A stretch of DNA of 64,000 nucleotides, taken from positions 372,001 to 436,000 of the forward strand of contig BSDZ01000025.1 in NCBI GenBank assembly GCA_030268105.1, in the 5' to 3' direction. Made by a program: the position numbers and the translations under genes. Under the pieces are notes generated by a model that saw only the letters and a list, made by a program, of their open reading frames with translations, made no database searches and had not been told where the DNA came from. Source of the stretch: Volvox africanus (Eukaryota > Chlorophyta > Chlorophyceae > Chlamydomonadales > Volvocaceae). Positions 23,525 through 33,511 of this stretch are shown in pieces (positions within the stretch are counted from its first letter, which is position 1; each line of letters starts with the position of its first letter).

Positions 23525-26500
23525 TGTCCAGAGGCAACAAGAGAAGTCAGCGGCAGGGAGCTATCTCAGGGCATCCACTGCGCATAGCCACGCACAATAT
23601 GCGAGGGCTTCTGGCCTCTCATGGCAGTCGACTTCAGGCAGCGGTACGTCAATGGGCTGAGCAGCGGCTGGATGTTGTATGTCTGCAGGAAACCCACCAC
23701 ACTACCCTCCAGCACCAATGCCTGTTTGAACGGGATCTTCGTTATGCCACCAAACAGATCCACACACAAAACTGGAAGATAGCAGCCTACTCTTGGTCTA
23801 ACTCGACGCACACAGCAGGAGTGCTCATCCTCATCAGACAGGGGCTAGCTTCAGCTCTGGCACCTAAACTGGCAACACCCCAGCATACATGTACGAGAGG
23901 CCGTTTCACCGACTGTATCCTCCACTGGGGGGGACACCGCCTGCACATCTGCAATATCTACCTCCCACCTGGCACTACCTCGATGGCTGCGGAAACCCGG
24001 CGACAACTCTTCGAGAACGCCCTGGCTGCCACCACAACGCAAGCCATGGAGGACAATAGGGACACCACCCTTATCTGGGCAGGAGACTTCAACTTTGTGG
24101 AAAACCCAGAGTGGGACTCGTCCGCAGGAAGAGATGGGCGTCAAGCAGATAGGCCTATCACTGAGATGCGGCAGCGGGCAGGCCCACAGATGGTAGATAC
24201 CCACCGATACCTCCACCCAAGGCGCCGGGACTTCACTCACCTGTACCATGCACCCACCCCAGGCGGTTCACGCCTAGATCGCATCTACATCAATGAAGCC
24301 AAGCTGCCGTACCTATGCCATACAGCCATCTCCTTCCACACAGCCTCAGACCACCGTCTTGCCACACTTCATCTCCTACCTTGCAAAAATGAGGTCAAGG
24401 GCCCAGGCATCAAGCGTATACGCATGGCCTTCACTGACCATGAGGATTTGGCTACAAACATGGCGGAGTGGATCCGGAACCAATGCCAAGAGGCACCCTC
24501 AGTCGAAGAGAATCCGGGCAACCTTATTGCTTGGTGGCCTGGTTTTAAACGCCGACTAACCTTCCTAGCACACCAACTCAACAAGGTAGCGCAACAGCGC
24601 AGACAGCAGCCAGGTGCTCATACCCAGGAGGCCTACCTTGGGGTCCAACAGGCCCAACAAGCCCTCGATACTATGCCGCACTCACCACACCTACTACAGC
24701 AGCTCATAGATGCCCAAGCAAGACTGGCTAGGATGCATATTGAGGACAACGCCAGGGTGGCAAAAAAGACCCGGGTCCACTGGTTACACGCAGGAGAGCG
24801 TCCTGGCCCAGCTCTGACAACCTTCCTGCAAACCCAAATCCAGGACCAGCAAACAGCCCCAGTGGCACTCCAGGCACACTCAGGCCGACTGGTCACTAAT
24901 CCAGCACAGCTACCACAGGTCGTAGCGGACTTTTGGGCAGGGGTATGCAGAGCCCCAGACTTCACCACTCCTGAAGATCGCCAGTCAGTGCTAACCCAGT
25001 TAGCAGCAGCCAACATCCGACTCCCTGAGGAAGCTGACGAAGTGGCTGGGTCCCCGACCATTGCTGTGACTGAGCTGGGTTTCGCACTGAAGAAGAGCCA
25101 GCCAGGCAAAGCACCCGGATGGGATGGCATCCCAACGGATCTGTACCGCAAGTTCTGGCCAGAGATTGGCCATACCATGGCAGCCCTCTTCACGGCTATC
25201 GGCAAAACAGGGCAGGTGCCAACAGGCTTTCTGGATGGTATCATTAAGGTGCTTTACAAGAAGGGAGACCCCAAACAGCCTGGTAACTACCGCCCTATCA
25301 CACTGCTTTGCTCGGACTACCGCTTGCTGGCCAAGGTGCTGGCAAATCGCCTAGGGCCAGCCCTGGGACGAATCATTAGCCCTGAGCAGTCAGCTTTTCT
25401 GCCCAAGAGGCTCATCGGGGCCAGTGTTCTCTTTCTACGCCATCTGCCTCATCTCTTACGGAAATTGAACCGCCAAGGTCTGCTGGCCTTCCTGGACTTC
25501 GCAAAAGCTTATAACACAGTGGACCGCAACTTCCTGATGGGGGCGATGGAGGCGATGGGAGCAGGCCCACAGCTTTGCAGTTGGACCCGGATATTGCTTA
25601 GCAACACGCGGGCAAGAGCCATGGTGAACGGTTTCAAATCCAGGCTTGTTAAAATGGAAGCAGGGGTAAGACAGGGTTGCCCTCTAGCACCCCTGCTGTA
25701 TCTCTTTGTTGCCCAGGCCTTGTTCAGCTGGCTAAAGAGCCAAGAGATAGGCCTCCGCCTATTGCCTTCAGATGAAGACAGGGTCACAGCCTGTCAGTTT
25801 GCTGATGATGCAGAAGTGGCCCTTGAAGGAGAGGAATCCGTGCCAGCCTTCCTTGAAGCCATGGATACTTTTGCCCGGGCATCAGGTCAACGCCTGAACC
25901 TGGATAAGATGGAAATCCTACCCATAGGGGCTGTGGACGACCACCATCAGGGAAGCACAATAAATGGCCTGAAGGTGGTCACCACTGCGACAGCCCTTAA
26001 CTTGCCAATGGACAACCAACTGCAGCCGCCCCAACCAGACTGGCCGGAGATGCTAGCCCTGGCCTACACGAGGATGCAACGCCTAGCCCATTATCCGCTC
26101 TCTGCCTTTGGTCGGGCTGCAGCAGTCTCCAACTATTGCCTGCAAACAGTCACTTGGCATATGGAGCATGGTGGACCACCTCCAGATACCACTCTGACCT
26201 ACATTGAACGCTTAGCTGCTCGCCTTGTAGATCGGAAACAGGGCCCAGAAGACCAGGGCCAGCGCTTCACTGGAGTACCTAGCAGACTCTTGGTGGGACA
26301 CCCATCAACTGGTGGTTTTGGCCTACTGCCCCTCAGGCAACACATTCGGGCAAGACAAGCCATGTGGGCAGTGCGATTCATCCGAGGGGCCCTGATGGCC
26401 AGGAGAGAGAGAGAGAGGGTAATGCTTCTGGACACGGCGATGAATACGGTTGCTGAAGAAGAGGAAGAGCCAGTTACTAGTGGTAATGTTCGAAGCCTCC

Positions 26501-28173
26501 ACCCCTGGATCCGGACCCTGGCCACCTACCTGGAGATCACCCATCCGGCCTTTAAACCTTGGGCCCTTACCACTGCCCAGGCAACTGGGCCCTGGCTGGG
26601 TGGAGAGACCTTGCCTGAGGAGATCAGCCGAATTGTAGGGGCTTTAGGGCACCTCCCACCACTAGAAGATGTCAGCAACCCACCTTTAGCCCCTGGAGAC
26701 TGGTGCTGGGCGGCTGCTCTCTGGGGAAATCCTTTGCTGCCCAACAATTCGGACAATGGGGGAAGCATCAATGGTAACAACCACCGCCCAGGCCTGGAAA
26801 CCCGTCACCCACTGATGGCTTCATGCAGAAAACTGCTCACAGTTGGGGACCTGGTAAGGGTGTACGACATGCTGGAGCATGACCAAATACCCCTCCCTCA
26901 GTACATGACCTGGCTAGACTGGACCCAACAGTTTCTAGACCCCTCAGCTAGCCCCACCCAACTGCGAGACAAGGAGTCTACCCGTATGGCTCTCTCGGCT
27001 CTATGCAACGATATCAGCCCGGCATGGATAGCAGCAGCACGGAAGGTAGTCAACCGCTTACAACCCCAACAGCCGGACAGGGTGGAGGACAGAATGCAGC
27101 AGCAGATGCCAGCACCACCAGACCGCACCACAGTCATGGCCATGATCGTCAGGCGTTTGGGCTGGAGATTGCCAGGGGACTCGGGTATAGTGCCTCTCTA
27201 CAACCTCACGGTAAGCCAAGCTACTCAGCTGCAAGGGGTTTCAACAGCGGAGGAGCGATTGGAGCTCTTGTCAGCTTTTGTGCAGGAGGCGCAAGGGATG
27301 CCAACAGACGGTCCAGCTCCTCCCTGTCCTGTCACTAACCTCCAGCGCTTTCAGGCAACCCTAGACAGGCTGTGGACAGCAGTTCGGTGGGAAAATAAAA
27401 ACAAAGAGACGCTGTGGCGTTTGGTGGTCGATGGGATACCCATACCTGGCAACACACATCTTTCCAGGGTGCCCATCAAACCATGTGGGTGTGGCAGCTA
27501 TGGAGCTGATACTGATCAACCTTGCTCCCCACGCCTGCACCACTTCTGGGAGTGCCCTATAGCCAAGGCGGTGCGAGAACAGATTGACAGACATCTGCCA
27601 TTGCCGACATCAGCCACCATTGAAGGGGGCTTGACCAGGCAACAGCTATGGCTTGTCCAAGCACCTCCCGGTTGCGAGCAGGCCCCATGGGACGTGATAG
27701 CTTTGGCAGCCTTATCTTCTATGGAATATGGCAGGCACTGTCTCCGGGCGGCAACAAGAGAACACAGGCCACAGTGGCCTTCTACCCACAGACGGCGGCA
27801 GCAACAACAGACCCACACAGCAGAGCAGGGACCCCGTCAACGGGCTATTACTGACTTCTTCAACCGTTCAGGGGGGTTCCCTCAAGAGGAAGAGGAAGAT
27901 GCCAACACCCATCCAATCATCTCTACGACACAGCCAGCAATGGACACTCCAACACAAACAGCAACCTCACCCCTGGACCGTGCACAGGCCCGTACAGTTG
28001 CCGACTTTTGGGCACGCTTGCATTCTTTTGCAGCGTTGGGAATACCTCACTATGGCTGGGATCAAGTGGGACCACAACATCCCATCCTAGCCATAGTTGG
28101 CACGCAAATGCGGTGTGCAGATCCGGTTGACATCACCAACCATGGAGCAGCAAGAACAGAGCAGGGGCTTTAG
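23524..28173 (+). CDS. LINE ORF2: endonuclease, reverse transcriptase, CCHC (1549 aa)
   Basis: The replication enzyme of the element: it nicks target DNA and copies the element RNA at the nick. Residues about 20-280 form an APE-like endonuclease, with THNMRG near 24, LQETH near 56, AGDFN near 187 and SDHR near 274 as the catalytic D and H. A region of about 230 residues links it to the reverse transcriptase (about 520-800), which shows KAPGWDGIP, FLDFAKAYNTVD, GVRQGCPLAPLLY and the catalytic FADD near 759-762. Near 1320-1346 a C-x-C...H...C cluster matches the C-terminal zinc-binding motif of many LINEs. I recognise no RNase H domain. The frame is open throughout. The start ATG overlaps the ORF1 stop, so translation by termination-reinitiation is likely. 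Confidence 0.93.
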   Translation: MSRGNKRSQRQGAISGHPLRIATHNMRGLLASHGSRLQAAVRQWAEQRLDVVCLQETHHTTLQHQCLFERDLRYATKQIHTQNWKIAAYSWSNSTHTAGVLILIRQGLASALAPKLATPQHTCTRGRFTDCILHWGGHRLHICNIYLPPGTTSMAAETRRQLFENALAATTTQAMEDNRDTTLIWAGDFNFVENPEWDSSAGRDGRQADRPITEMRQRAGPQMVDTHRYLHPRRRDFTHLYHAPTPGGSRLDRIYINEAKLPYLCHTAISFHTASDHRLATLHLLPCKNEVKGPGIKRIRMAFTDHEDLATNMAEWIRNQCQEAPSVEENPGNLIAWWPGFKRRLTFLAHQLNKVAQQRRQQPGAHTQEAYLGVQQAQQALDTMPHSPHLLQQLIDAQARLARMHIEDNARVAKKTRVHWLHAGERPGPALTTFLQTQIQDQQTAPVALQAHSGRLVTNPAQLPQVVADFWAGVCRAPDFTTPEDRQSVLTQLAAANIRLPEEADEVAGSPTIAVTELGFALKKSQPGKAPGWDGIPTDLYRKFWPEIGHTMAALFTAIGKTGQVPTGFLDGIIKVLYKKGDPKQPGNYRPITLLCSDYRLLAKVLANRLGPALGRIISPEQSAFLPKRLIGASVLFLRHLPHLLRKLNRQGLLAFLDFAKAYNTVDRNFLMGAMEAMGAGPQLCSWTRILLSNTRARAMVNGFKSRLVKMEAGVRQGCPLAPLLYLFVAQALFSWLKSQEIGLRLLPSDEDRVTACQFADDAEVALEGEESVPAFLEAMDTFARASGQRLNLDKMEILPIGAVDDHHQGSTINGLKVVTTATALNLPMDNQLQPPQPDWPEMLALAYTRMQRLAHYPLSAFGRAAAVSNYCLQTVTWHMEHGGPPPDTTLTYIERLAARLVDRKQGPEDQGQRFTGVPSRLLVGHPSTGGFGLLPLRQHIRARQAMWAVRFIRGALMARRERERVMLLDTAMNTVAEEEEEPVTSGNVRSLHPWIRTLATYLEITHPAFKPWALTTAQATGPWLGGETLPEEISRIVGALGHLPPLEDVSNPPLAPGDWCWAAALWGNPLLPNNSDNGGSINGNNHRPGLETRHPLMASCRKLLTVGDLVRVYDMLEHDQIPLPQYMTWLDWTQQFLDPSASPTQLRDKESTRMALSALCNDISPAWIAAARKVVNRLQPQQPDRVEDRMQQQMPAPPDRTTVMAMIVRRLGWRLPGDSGIVPLYNLTVSQATQLQGVSTAEERLELLSAFVQEAQGMPTDGPAPPCPVTNLQRFQATLDRLWTAVRWENKNKETLWRLVVDGIPIPGNTHLSRVPIKPCGCGSYGADTDQPCSPRLHHFWECPIAKAVREQIDRHLPLPTSATIEGGLTRQQLWLVQAPPGCEQAPWDVIALAALSSMEYGRHCLRAATREHRPQWPSTHRRRQQQQTHTAEQGPRQRAITDFFNRSGGFPQEEEEDANTHPIISTTQPAMDTPTQTATSPLDRAQARTVADFWARLHSFAALGIPHYGWDQVGPQHPILAIVGTQMRCADPVDITNHGAARTEQGL

Positions 28174-28834
28174 GGCAGGAGTTTTGAGGAGGAGGTTCTG
28201 TGGGAGGAAAGGGGGAGAGTGAGGGAGGTAGAGACAAGGAGAGGACGGTCTAGATCTTGAGGAGGGGAAGGGAGAGGGTGGAGGGTTTCGTGGCTAGAGG
28301 TTCCTGTGTCCAGGCTTCAGGGCCTTAGGGCTTTAGGGGGGTTCAGCGAGAGAGGTCTTTCCTTGTTGTGCAGTTCAGGTGTCTGCGGGGCCAGCTTTGG
28401 GTGGGGCCGGAAGGCTTTCTAGGGGGGCGCCAGTTCGGCTTGTCATCCCCCCCTCCGCCTCTTGTTGGGTTCTTCTGGCTTGGCTGTGGAAGGGTGTGCT
28501 TTCCTGCTGGTGCTTCTCCTCTGAGGGGAACTGTGTGTGTCTGCCAGGCTCCTGTCTAGTCAGTGTCGGGTTAGAGGAGAGGTTTCCCCGTCCTTTGAGC
28601 AGCTAGGTGTCCCCCGTTTTCTGTTGGGCCTTCCTGTGGTTTCTTGGTAGCCCTGAGTGCTCTGTGAGTGGCCAGGCGAGAGCCTATGAGGGCTCGCTGG
28701 CCCTAGTGAGAGGGGGAGCACGTGGCAGGACAGACAGACAAAGCCACGTGTTCCTCCCCTGCGCTGTGGCTCGGTCCGGTCAGGACCCCCGGTGCTCGTC
28801 TTTGAAGGGCGAGTCGCCCACAGTGTAACACCCA
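28174..28834 (+). other. LINE 3' UTR
   Basis: About 660 bp without a plausible gene. The first part is purine-rich (runs of GGAGG and GGGAG); the rest is GC-rich. It ends GTGTAACACCCA directly at the target duplication, with no poly-A or microsatellite tail. Confidence 0.7.
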
Positions 28835-29032
28835 ATACTTTGCTGTAGATAAGATACAGTGAAATGTATCTTATTTGTAAGGTTGTAAGCATCCTGCTTT
28901 TCAGGTGGGTGAATATATATGTTGGGTCGTTCTCCACACACATATGCCTACACATGTCTACACACACATTTGCCTACACACACATGGACATGGGCAATCC
29001 TACATGGGCAATCCTACAGGCAGGGCAGGGCC

Positions 29033-29969
29033 TGTTGTATCTCTCCTTCTTCGCTCATGCACTTATCTGCGCGTCTGGGCCGAAGTGATACTAGTGCCGA
29101 AGTGCTTGTGGGACAGCAAAGCACCCAAGTGCGATATTATAGGCAGCGGAAGGCTTAGTAGCGATAAAAGATCCAGCTTACAATCATTGACAGGCAGCGA
29201 TGTTTTCCATAAAATTCTTGCAACAATTGTTATTTCACGAGCTAATTTGCTTTATTTGCTTCACCTTATGCTGATCGCTTTTTTGTTATATTAGCGACAT
29301 GTCCGGCTGTCAGAAGCGATGACAGGCTATCATCTCACAGCCGATTGCAAAGCTCAGGCTTGGCTCGGGCCGAAATTATAATGATAAAGTCCGATAGGAG
29401 AGTTCTCAAGGCAATCCTGCTCAGGGTTTGATAAAAGCTTGCTCTGTTCGGCCGTCCTCCTGCATATTCTACTTGCAACACCAATACACGGTACATCTCA
29501 CACCAGATCGTCGATCCTCAAGTGTGACAAACCCTAGGCGCGTATCACAGATATCCGCATATAACACAAACAAGCCTTCCCAGCATTCACGTGATGCAAA
29601 CGGCTGAGTATCGATATTCGGCTGTTGGCTAACTACTGCGACCTCCACACTTCCCATACTCATGCACGATTCATGCCAGCAATGAAGTGATAATATAGCA
29701 AATACTATTACTTAACAATTCATGCCATTAAAATGCCTTCTGCCCTCGTTCCTCCAGCCGAGTCAAGCGTTCGCTTGGTGGGCACATTAGTGATACAGCT
29801 GGCATGCAAGGCGGGGAGTCGTGATTGCATGGACTCTAGAGCGCATGAACAGCTAAATATATGCAAATATATTTAATGCTAGAAATGCCTTTATTAACTT
29901 GCCTTGTTAAGTCGCCTTGTTAGGTCGCATTGACCAATGCATCGGCGATTATTGAACCGTAATACAACA
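29033..29969 (-). repeat. Solo LTR, array unit 12
   Basis: Unit 10 variants plus CGGCTGAG. This is the first unit after the LINE. Confidence 0.85.
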
Positions 29970-30242
29970 GGGCCCCCGGAGGTGCTTCACGCTCAGAACC
30001 AATACAGTCCTGATGGGTTTCCCTTGAACCATGTGTTGTAGTGCCATGGCAGCAGGCAACCAAAATTCGCCTTTCCGTTGTGATGTAGGTAGGTAGGTGT
30101 TGAGCATCCTAGCACCAGGAAACACGTGCTTGCAACATCACAGCAAGGAAGGAGTGCAGCCATGAGGCGGGAGCAGACAGTGGCACTGGTGTTGGTGTTG
30201 GCAGCCCTGGTTGCGCTGGGGTGTGGACCAATAGAGACCGCA

Positions 30243-30314
30243 GTCCCTATCGTATAGTGGTTAGTACATCGCGTTGTGGCCGCGAAGACCCCGGCTCAAT
30301 TTCGGGTAGGGACA
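30243..30314 (+). tRNA. tRNA-His(GTG)-like, unit 12
   Basis: T stem 3' side is TCGGG, giving one G-T wobble. Otherwise intact. Confidence 0.7.
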
Positions 30315-30874
30315 CACCTCATATGACGATTTGTTCATCCTCCTACATGCGTGCGCACTTCAACATACAATCCAATACAACAACAACCCACCTAGCTATA
30401 GGTAAATATACAACGAAGTGTACACATACACACATGCACAAACACATCTGTGTTAGGTTCCTTGACAAATACAATGGCACGGAGGGATCCACTGGAAGGG
30501 TAAACAAAATTGACATAAATAAGATTTTCATGATATTTCGTTATATTCATAATCATATTTTGATTGATTACATTTACGTTCACACGCCCAGCGCTTTTGG
30601 AGAAGCATTCATATCACTACTGTGACCTCGCCAAACCTGTATGTGCTCGTAAATTGTCTTTGCTGTAGATGTAAATATACTTTGCTGTAGATAAGATACA
30701 GTGAAATGTATCTTATTTGTAAGGTTGTAAGCATCCTGCTTTTCAGGTGGGTGAATATATATGTTGGGTCGTTCTCCACACACATATGCCTACACATGTC
30801 TACACACACATTTGCCTACACACACATGGACATGGGCAATCCTACATGGGCAATCCTACAGGCAGGGCAGGGCC

Positions 30875-31811
30875 TGTTGTATCTCTCCTTCTTCGCTCAT
30901 GCACTTATCTGCGCGTCTGGGCCGAAGTGATACTAGTGCCGAAGTGCTTGTGGGACAGCAAAGCACCCAAGTGCGATATTATAGGCAGCGGAAGGCTTAG
31001 TAGCGATAAAAGATCCAGCTTACAATCATTGACAGGCAGCGATGTTTTCCATAAAATTCTTGCAACAATTGTTATTTCACGAGCTAATTTGCTTTATTTG
31101 CTTCACCTTATGCTGATCGCTTTTTTGTTATATTAGCGACATGTCCGGCTGTCAGAAGCGATGACAGGCTATCATCTCACAGCCGATTGCAAAGCTCAGG
31201 CTTGGCTCGGGCCGAAATTATAATGATAAAGTCCGATAGGAGAGTTCTCAAGGCAATCCTGCTCAGGGTTTGATAAAAGCTTGCTCTGTTCGGCCGTCCT
31301 CCTGCATATTCTACTTGCAACACCAATACACGGTACATCTCACACCAGATCGTCGATCCTCAAGTGTGACAAACCCTAGGCGCGTATCACAGATATCCGC
31401 ATATAACACAAACAAGCCTTCCCAGCATTCACGTGATGCAAACGGCTGAGTATCGATATTCGGCTGTTGGCTAACTACTGCGACCTCCACACTTCCCATA
31501 CTCATGCACGATTCATGCCAGCAATGAAGTGATAATATAGCAAATACTATTACTTAACAATTCATGCCATTAAAATGCCTTCTGCCCTCGTTCCTCCAGC
31601 CGAGTCAAGCGTTCGCTTGGTGGGCACATTAGTGATACAGCTGGCATGCAAGGCGGGGAGTCGTGATTGCATGGACTCTAGAGCGCATGAACAGCTAAAT
31701 ATATGCAAATATATTTAATGCTAGAAATGCCTTTATTAACTTGCCTTGTTAAGTCGCCTTGTTAGGTCGCATTGACCAATGCATCGGCGATTATTGAACC
31801 GTAATACAACA
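30875..31811 (-). repeat. Solo LTR, array unit 13
   Basis: Same variants as unit 12. It is the last complete copy before the array ends. Confidence 0.85.
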
Positions 31812-32084
31812 GGGCCCCCGGAGGTGCTTCACGCTCAGAACCAATACAGTCCTGATGGGTTTCCCTTGAACCATGTGTTGTAGTGCCATGGCAGCAGGCA
31901 ACCAAAATTCGCCTTTCCGTTGTGATGTAGGTAGGTAGGTGTTGAGCATCCTAGCACCAGGAAACACGTGCTTGCAACATCACAGCAAGGAAGGAGTGCA
32001 GCCATGAGGCGGGAGCAGACAGTGGCACTGGTGTTGGTGTTGGCAGCCCTGGTTGCGCTGGGGTGTGGACCAATAGAGACCGCA

Positions 32085-32156
32085 GTCCCTATCGTATAGT
32101 GGTTAGTACATCGCGTTGTGGCCGCAAAGACCCCGGCTCAATTTCGGGTAGGGACA
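32085..32156 (+). pseudogene. tRNA-His-like with anticodon-stem mismatch, unit 13
   Basis: The anticodon stem 3' strand is CGCAA, which creates a C-A mismatch at 28-42. The T stem has the same wobble as unit 12, and position 32,158 downstream also differs. Probably decaying at the array edge. Confidence 0.65.
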
Positions 32157-32561
32157 CGCCTCATATGACGATTTGTTCATCCTCCTACATGCGTGCGCAC
32201 TTCAACATACAATCCAATACAACAACAACCCACCTAGCTATAGGTAAATATACAACGAAGTGTACACATACACACATGCACAAACACATCTGTGTTAGGT
32301 TCCTTGATAAATACAATGGCACGGAGGGATCCACTGGAAGGGTAAACAAAATTGACATAAATAAGATTTTCATGATATTTCGTTATATTCATAATCATAT
32401 TTTGATTGATTACATTTACGTTCACACGCCCAGCGCTTTTCGGAAACTCAGGTTTTGCTGGAGAAGCATTCATATCACTACTGTGACATCGCCAAACCTG
32501 TATGTGCTTGTAAATTGTCTTTGCTGTAGATGTAAATATACTTTGCTGTAGATAAGATACA

Positions 32562-33264
32562 AACAGGCACGTCGCATTATCAACTGCGACATCGCGCTGT
32601 TGGTCAACATGTTTGACTCGAAGCTCATATTAATGCACGAACTCACTATTGGACTTATATATCACGTAATAATATTTCAAATATTACTACGTCATCCGAG
32701 TCATAAACCACAGGCATATGCAGGAACGGGACGATAGTGATGGGTGGGTGGGCAACCGAATATCGATATTCGGACCTTCGCATATTGCATACGTTGCATC
32801 CATTAATATCACGGATGACACGATGTTTAGAACAGTGCTATGAAAGTACTCACACTTGAGATCGGAATCCAGTGAGACTTGTACTGCACATCGGTATCGT
32901 GAACGTGATAGATGTGAGGACGGCCGCCTAGAGACCGAAGTTGGCTCGATGCTACGTTGGATTAAGTACCCACGTACTTAACTCAACCTATTTCGCATAC
33001 ATACGTTATACTCATTTATATTCGGCCTGAGCTATTCTACTATACCATCTCCAGCCGGATGATGAACATTGCCCGCGGGGTCTGACGGCAGACTACCATT
33101 CTGTAATTGAAGACTATTGTAAGTTGGATCTTTCCTTGTTGCTGAGTCTTCAGCTGTCATCTTACTTGCATTGAATTGCCTTGCTGTTCGTAAGCACGGT
33201 GCACGTGTAGCTAACACCCAGACGTGCAGATTCAGTGCATGATCGAAGAAGGAAGGATACAACA
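32562..33264 (+). mobile_element. Element A: 5' LTR, truncated at its left end
   Basis: Aligns with 47,980-48,675, the LTR of element C, but lacks its first 110-120 bp. Array sequence stops at AAGATAC and LTR sequence begins directly. It ends GGATACAACA. It holds a perfect 18-bp palindrome CCGAATATCGATATTCGG at 32,756-32,773. It is followed by a primer-site-like TGG. Confidence 0.85.
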
Positions 33265-33268
33265 AATT

Positions 33269-33280
33269 TGGTATCGAGAC
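33269..33280 (+). other. Element A: putative primer binding site
   Basis: TGGTATCGAGAC lies four bases after the LTR end. Starting with TGG, it could pair with a tRNA 3' CCA end. The same word follows the 5' LTR of element B; element C has TGGTAGCGAGAC. The tRNA partner was not identified. Confidence 0.6.
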
Positions 33281-33331
33281 GGGTTAAGTCACGGCTGTCT
33301 CGTTGTCCCTCATCTGAAGTAGGTTCTCGCG

Positions 33332-33419
33332 ATGGCGAGCGACGACAACAATCACCGCAGCCCTTTAGACACCTTCGCCGAGGATCTTGGTCGTGCCGTT
33401 CTGGATGCTACCGCTTCCG
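33332..33419 (+). pseudogene. Element A: 5' gag-leader exon
   Basis: ATG opens a 29-codon frame (MASDDNNHRS...DTFAEDLGRAVLD) that is conserved in element B at 44,594-44,681 (DTFAEDLGRAVLD is identical). Unspliced, the frame stops two codons later. Spliced across 33,420-33,491 it continues in frame. An unspliced 31-aa upstream ORF is the alternative reading. Confidence 0.6.
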
Positions 33420-33491
33420 GTTTGTAATCATAGTCATTTGCTTATAACTAGCTGCTGCATCCTGGTTGCGAGCCTGCGCTGTGAGTCGCAG
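33420..33491 (+). other. Element A: candidate 72-nt GT...AG intron
   Basis: Starts GTTTGTAAT and ends GAGTCGCAG. Removing it joins the upstream 88 nt in frame to the next gag-leader segment. Element B has a 71-nt counterpart with the same ends. The donor GTTTGT is weaker than GTAAGT, so splicing is inferred, not shown. Confidence 0.5.
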
Positions 33492-33511
33492 GTGAACGTA
33501 CGCCAACACTA

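Larger units (their letters stand above)
21570..28844 (+). mobile_element. Full-length APE-type LINE with 10-bp target duplication
   Basis: The element proper is 21,580-28,834 (7,255 bp). ATACTTTGCT occurs directly before it (21,570-21,579) and directly after it (28,835-28,844), and array sequence resumes in register. It has a 5' UTR of about 290 bp, ORF1, ORF2 overlapping by one base, and a 3' UTR ending GTAACACCCA without a poly-A tail. ORF2 has an apurinic-like endonuclease before the reverse transcriptase and a C-terminal CCHC, as in L1/Tx1-like lineages; the exact clade is not resolved by eye. GC content is far higher than in the AT-rich part of the monomer. Both ORFs are intact, so the copy could be recent and active. 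Confidence 0.93.
1..32561. repeat. Tandem array of 1,842-bp units with LTR and tRNA-His
   Basis: The same block recurs head-to-tail about 13 times. Spacing between its tRNA-like parts is 1842 or 1843 bp wherever nothing is inserted, 1864 bp where a 22-bp minisatellite is doubled, 2672 bp where a solo LTR is inserted, 2470 bp where a LINE fragment and local duplication occur, and 9107 bp where the full LINE sits. Order inside a unit: solo LTR (937 bp), GC-rich leader of about 270 bp, tRNA-His-like sequence, about 370 bp of AT-rich DNA with CA-rich stretches, a short hairpin (AAGATACA...TGTATCTT), and a CA-rich tract up to the next LTR. Units differ by only a few bases. No long ORF is plausible; the open frames seen are chance frames repeated by the array. 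The array is cut at about 32,561, inside the hairpin, by a truncated LTR. The last unit also has a 19-bp insertion near 32,441. Confidence 0.95.

Noticed and set aside
1..32561. Dozens of 60-135-codon open frames repeated along the array
   Set aside because: They lie on LTR, tRNA and CA-rich sequence, on both strands and in overlapping frames, and recur only because the unit recurs. No protein family is recognisable.
1..32561. CRISPR array or rDNA array
   Set aside because: The period is 1,842 bp with near-identical units and no spacers, and no rRNA sequence is present in the units.
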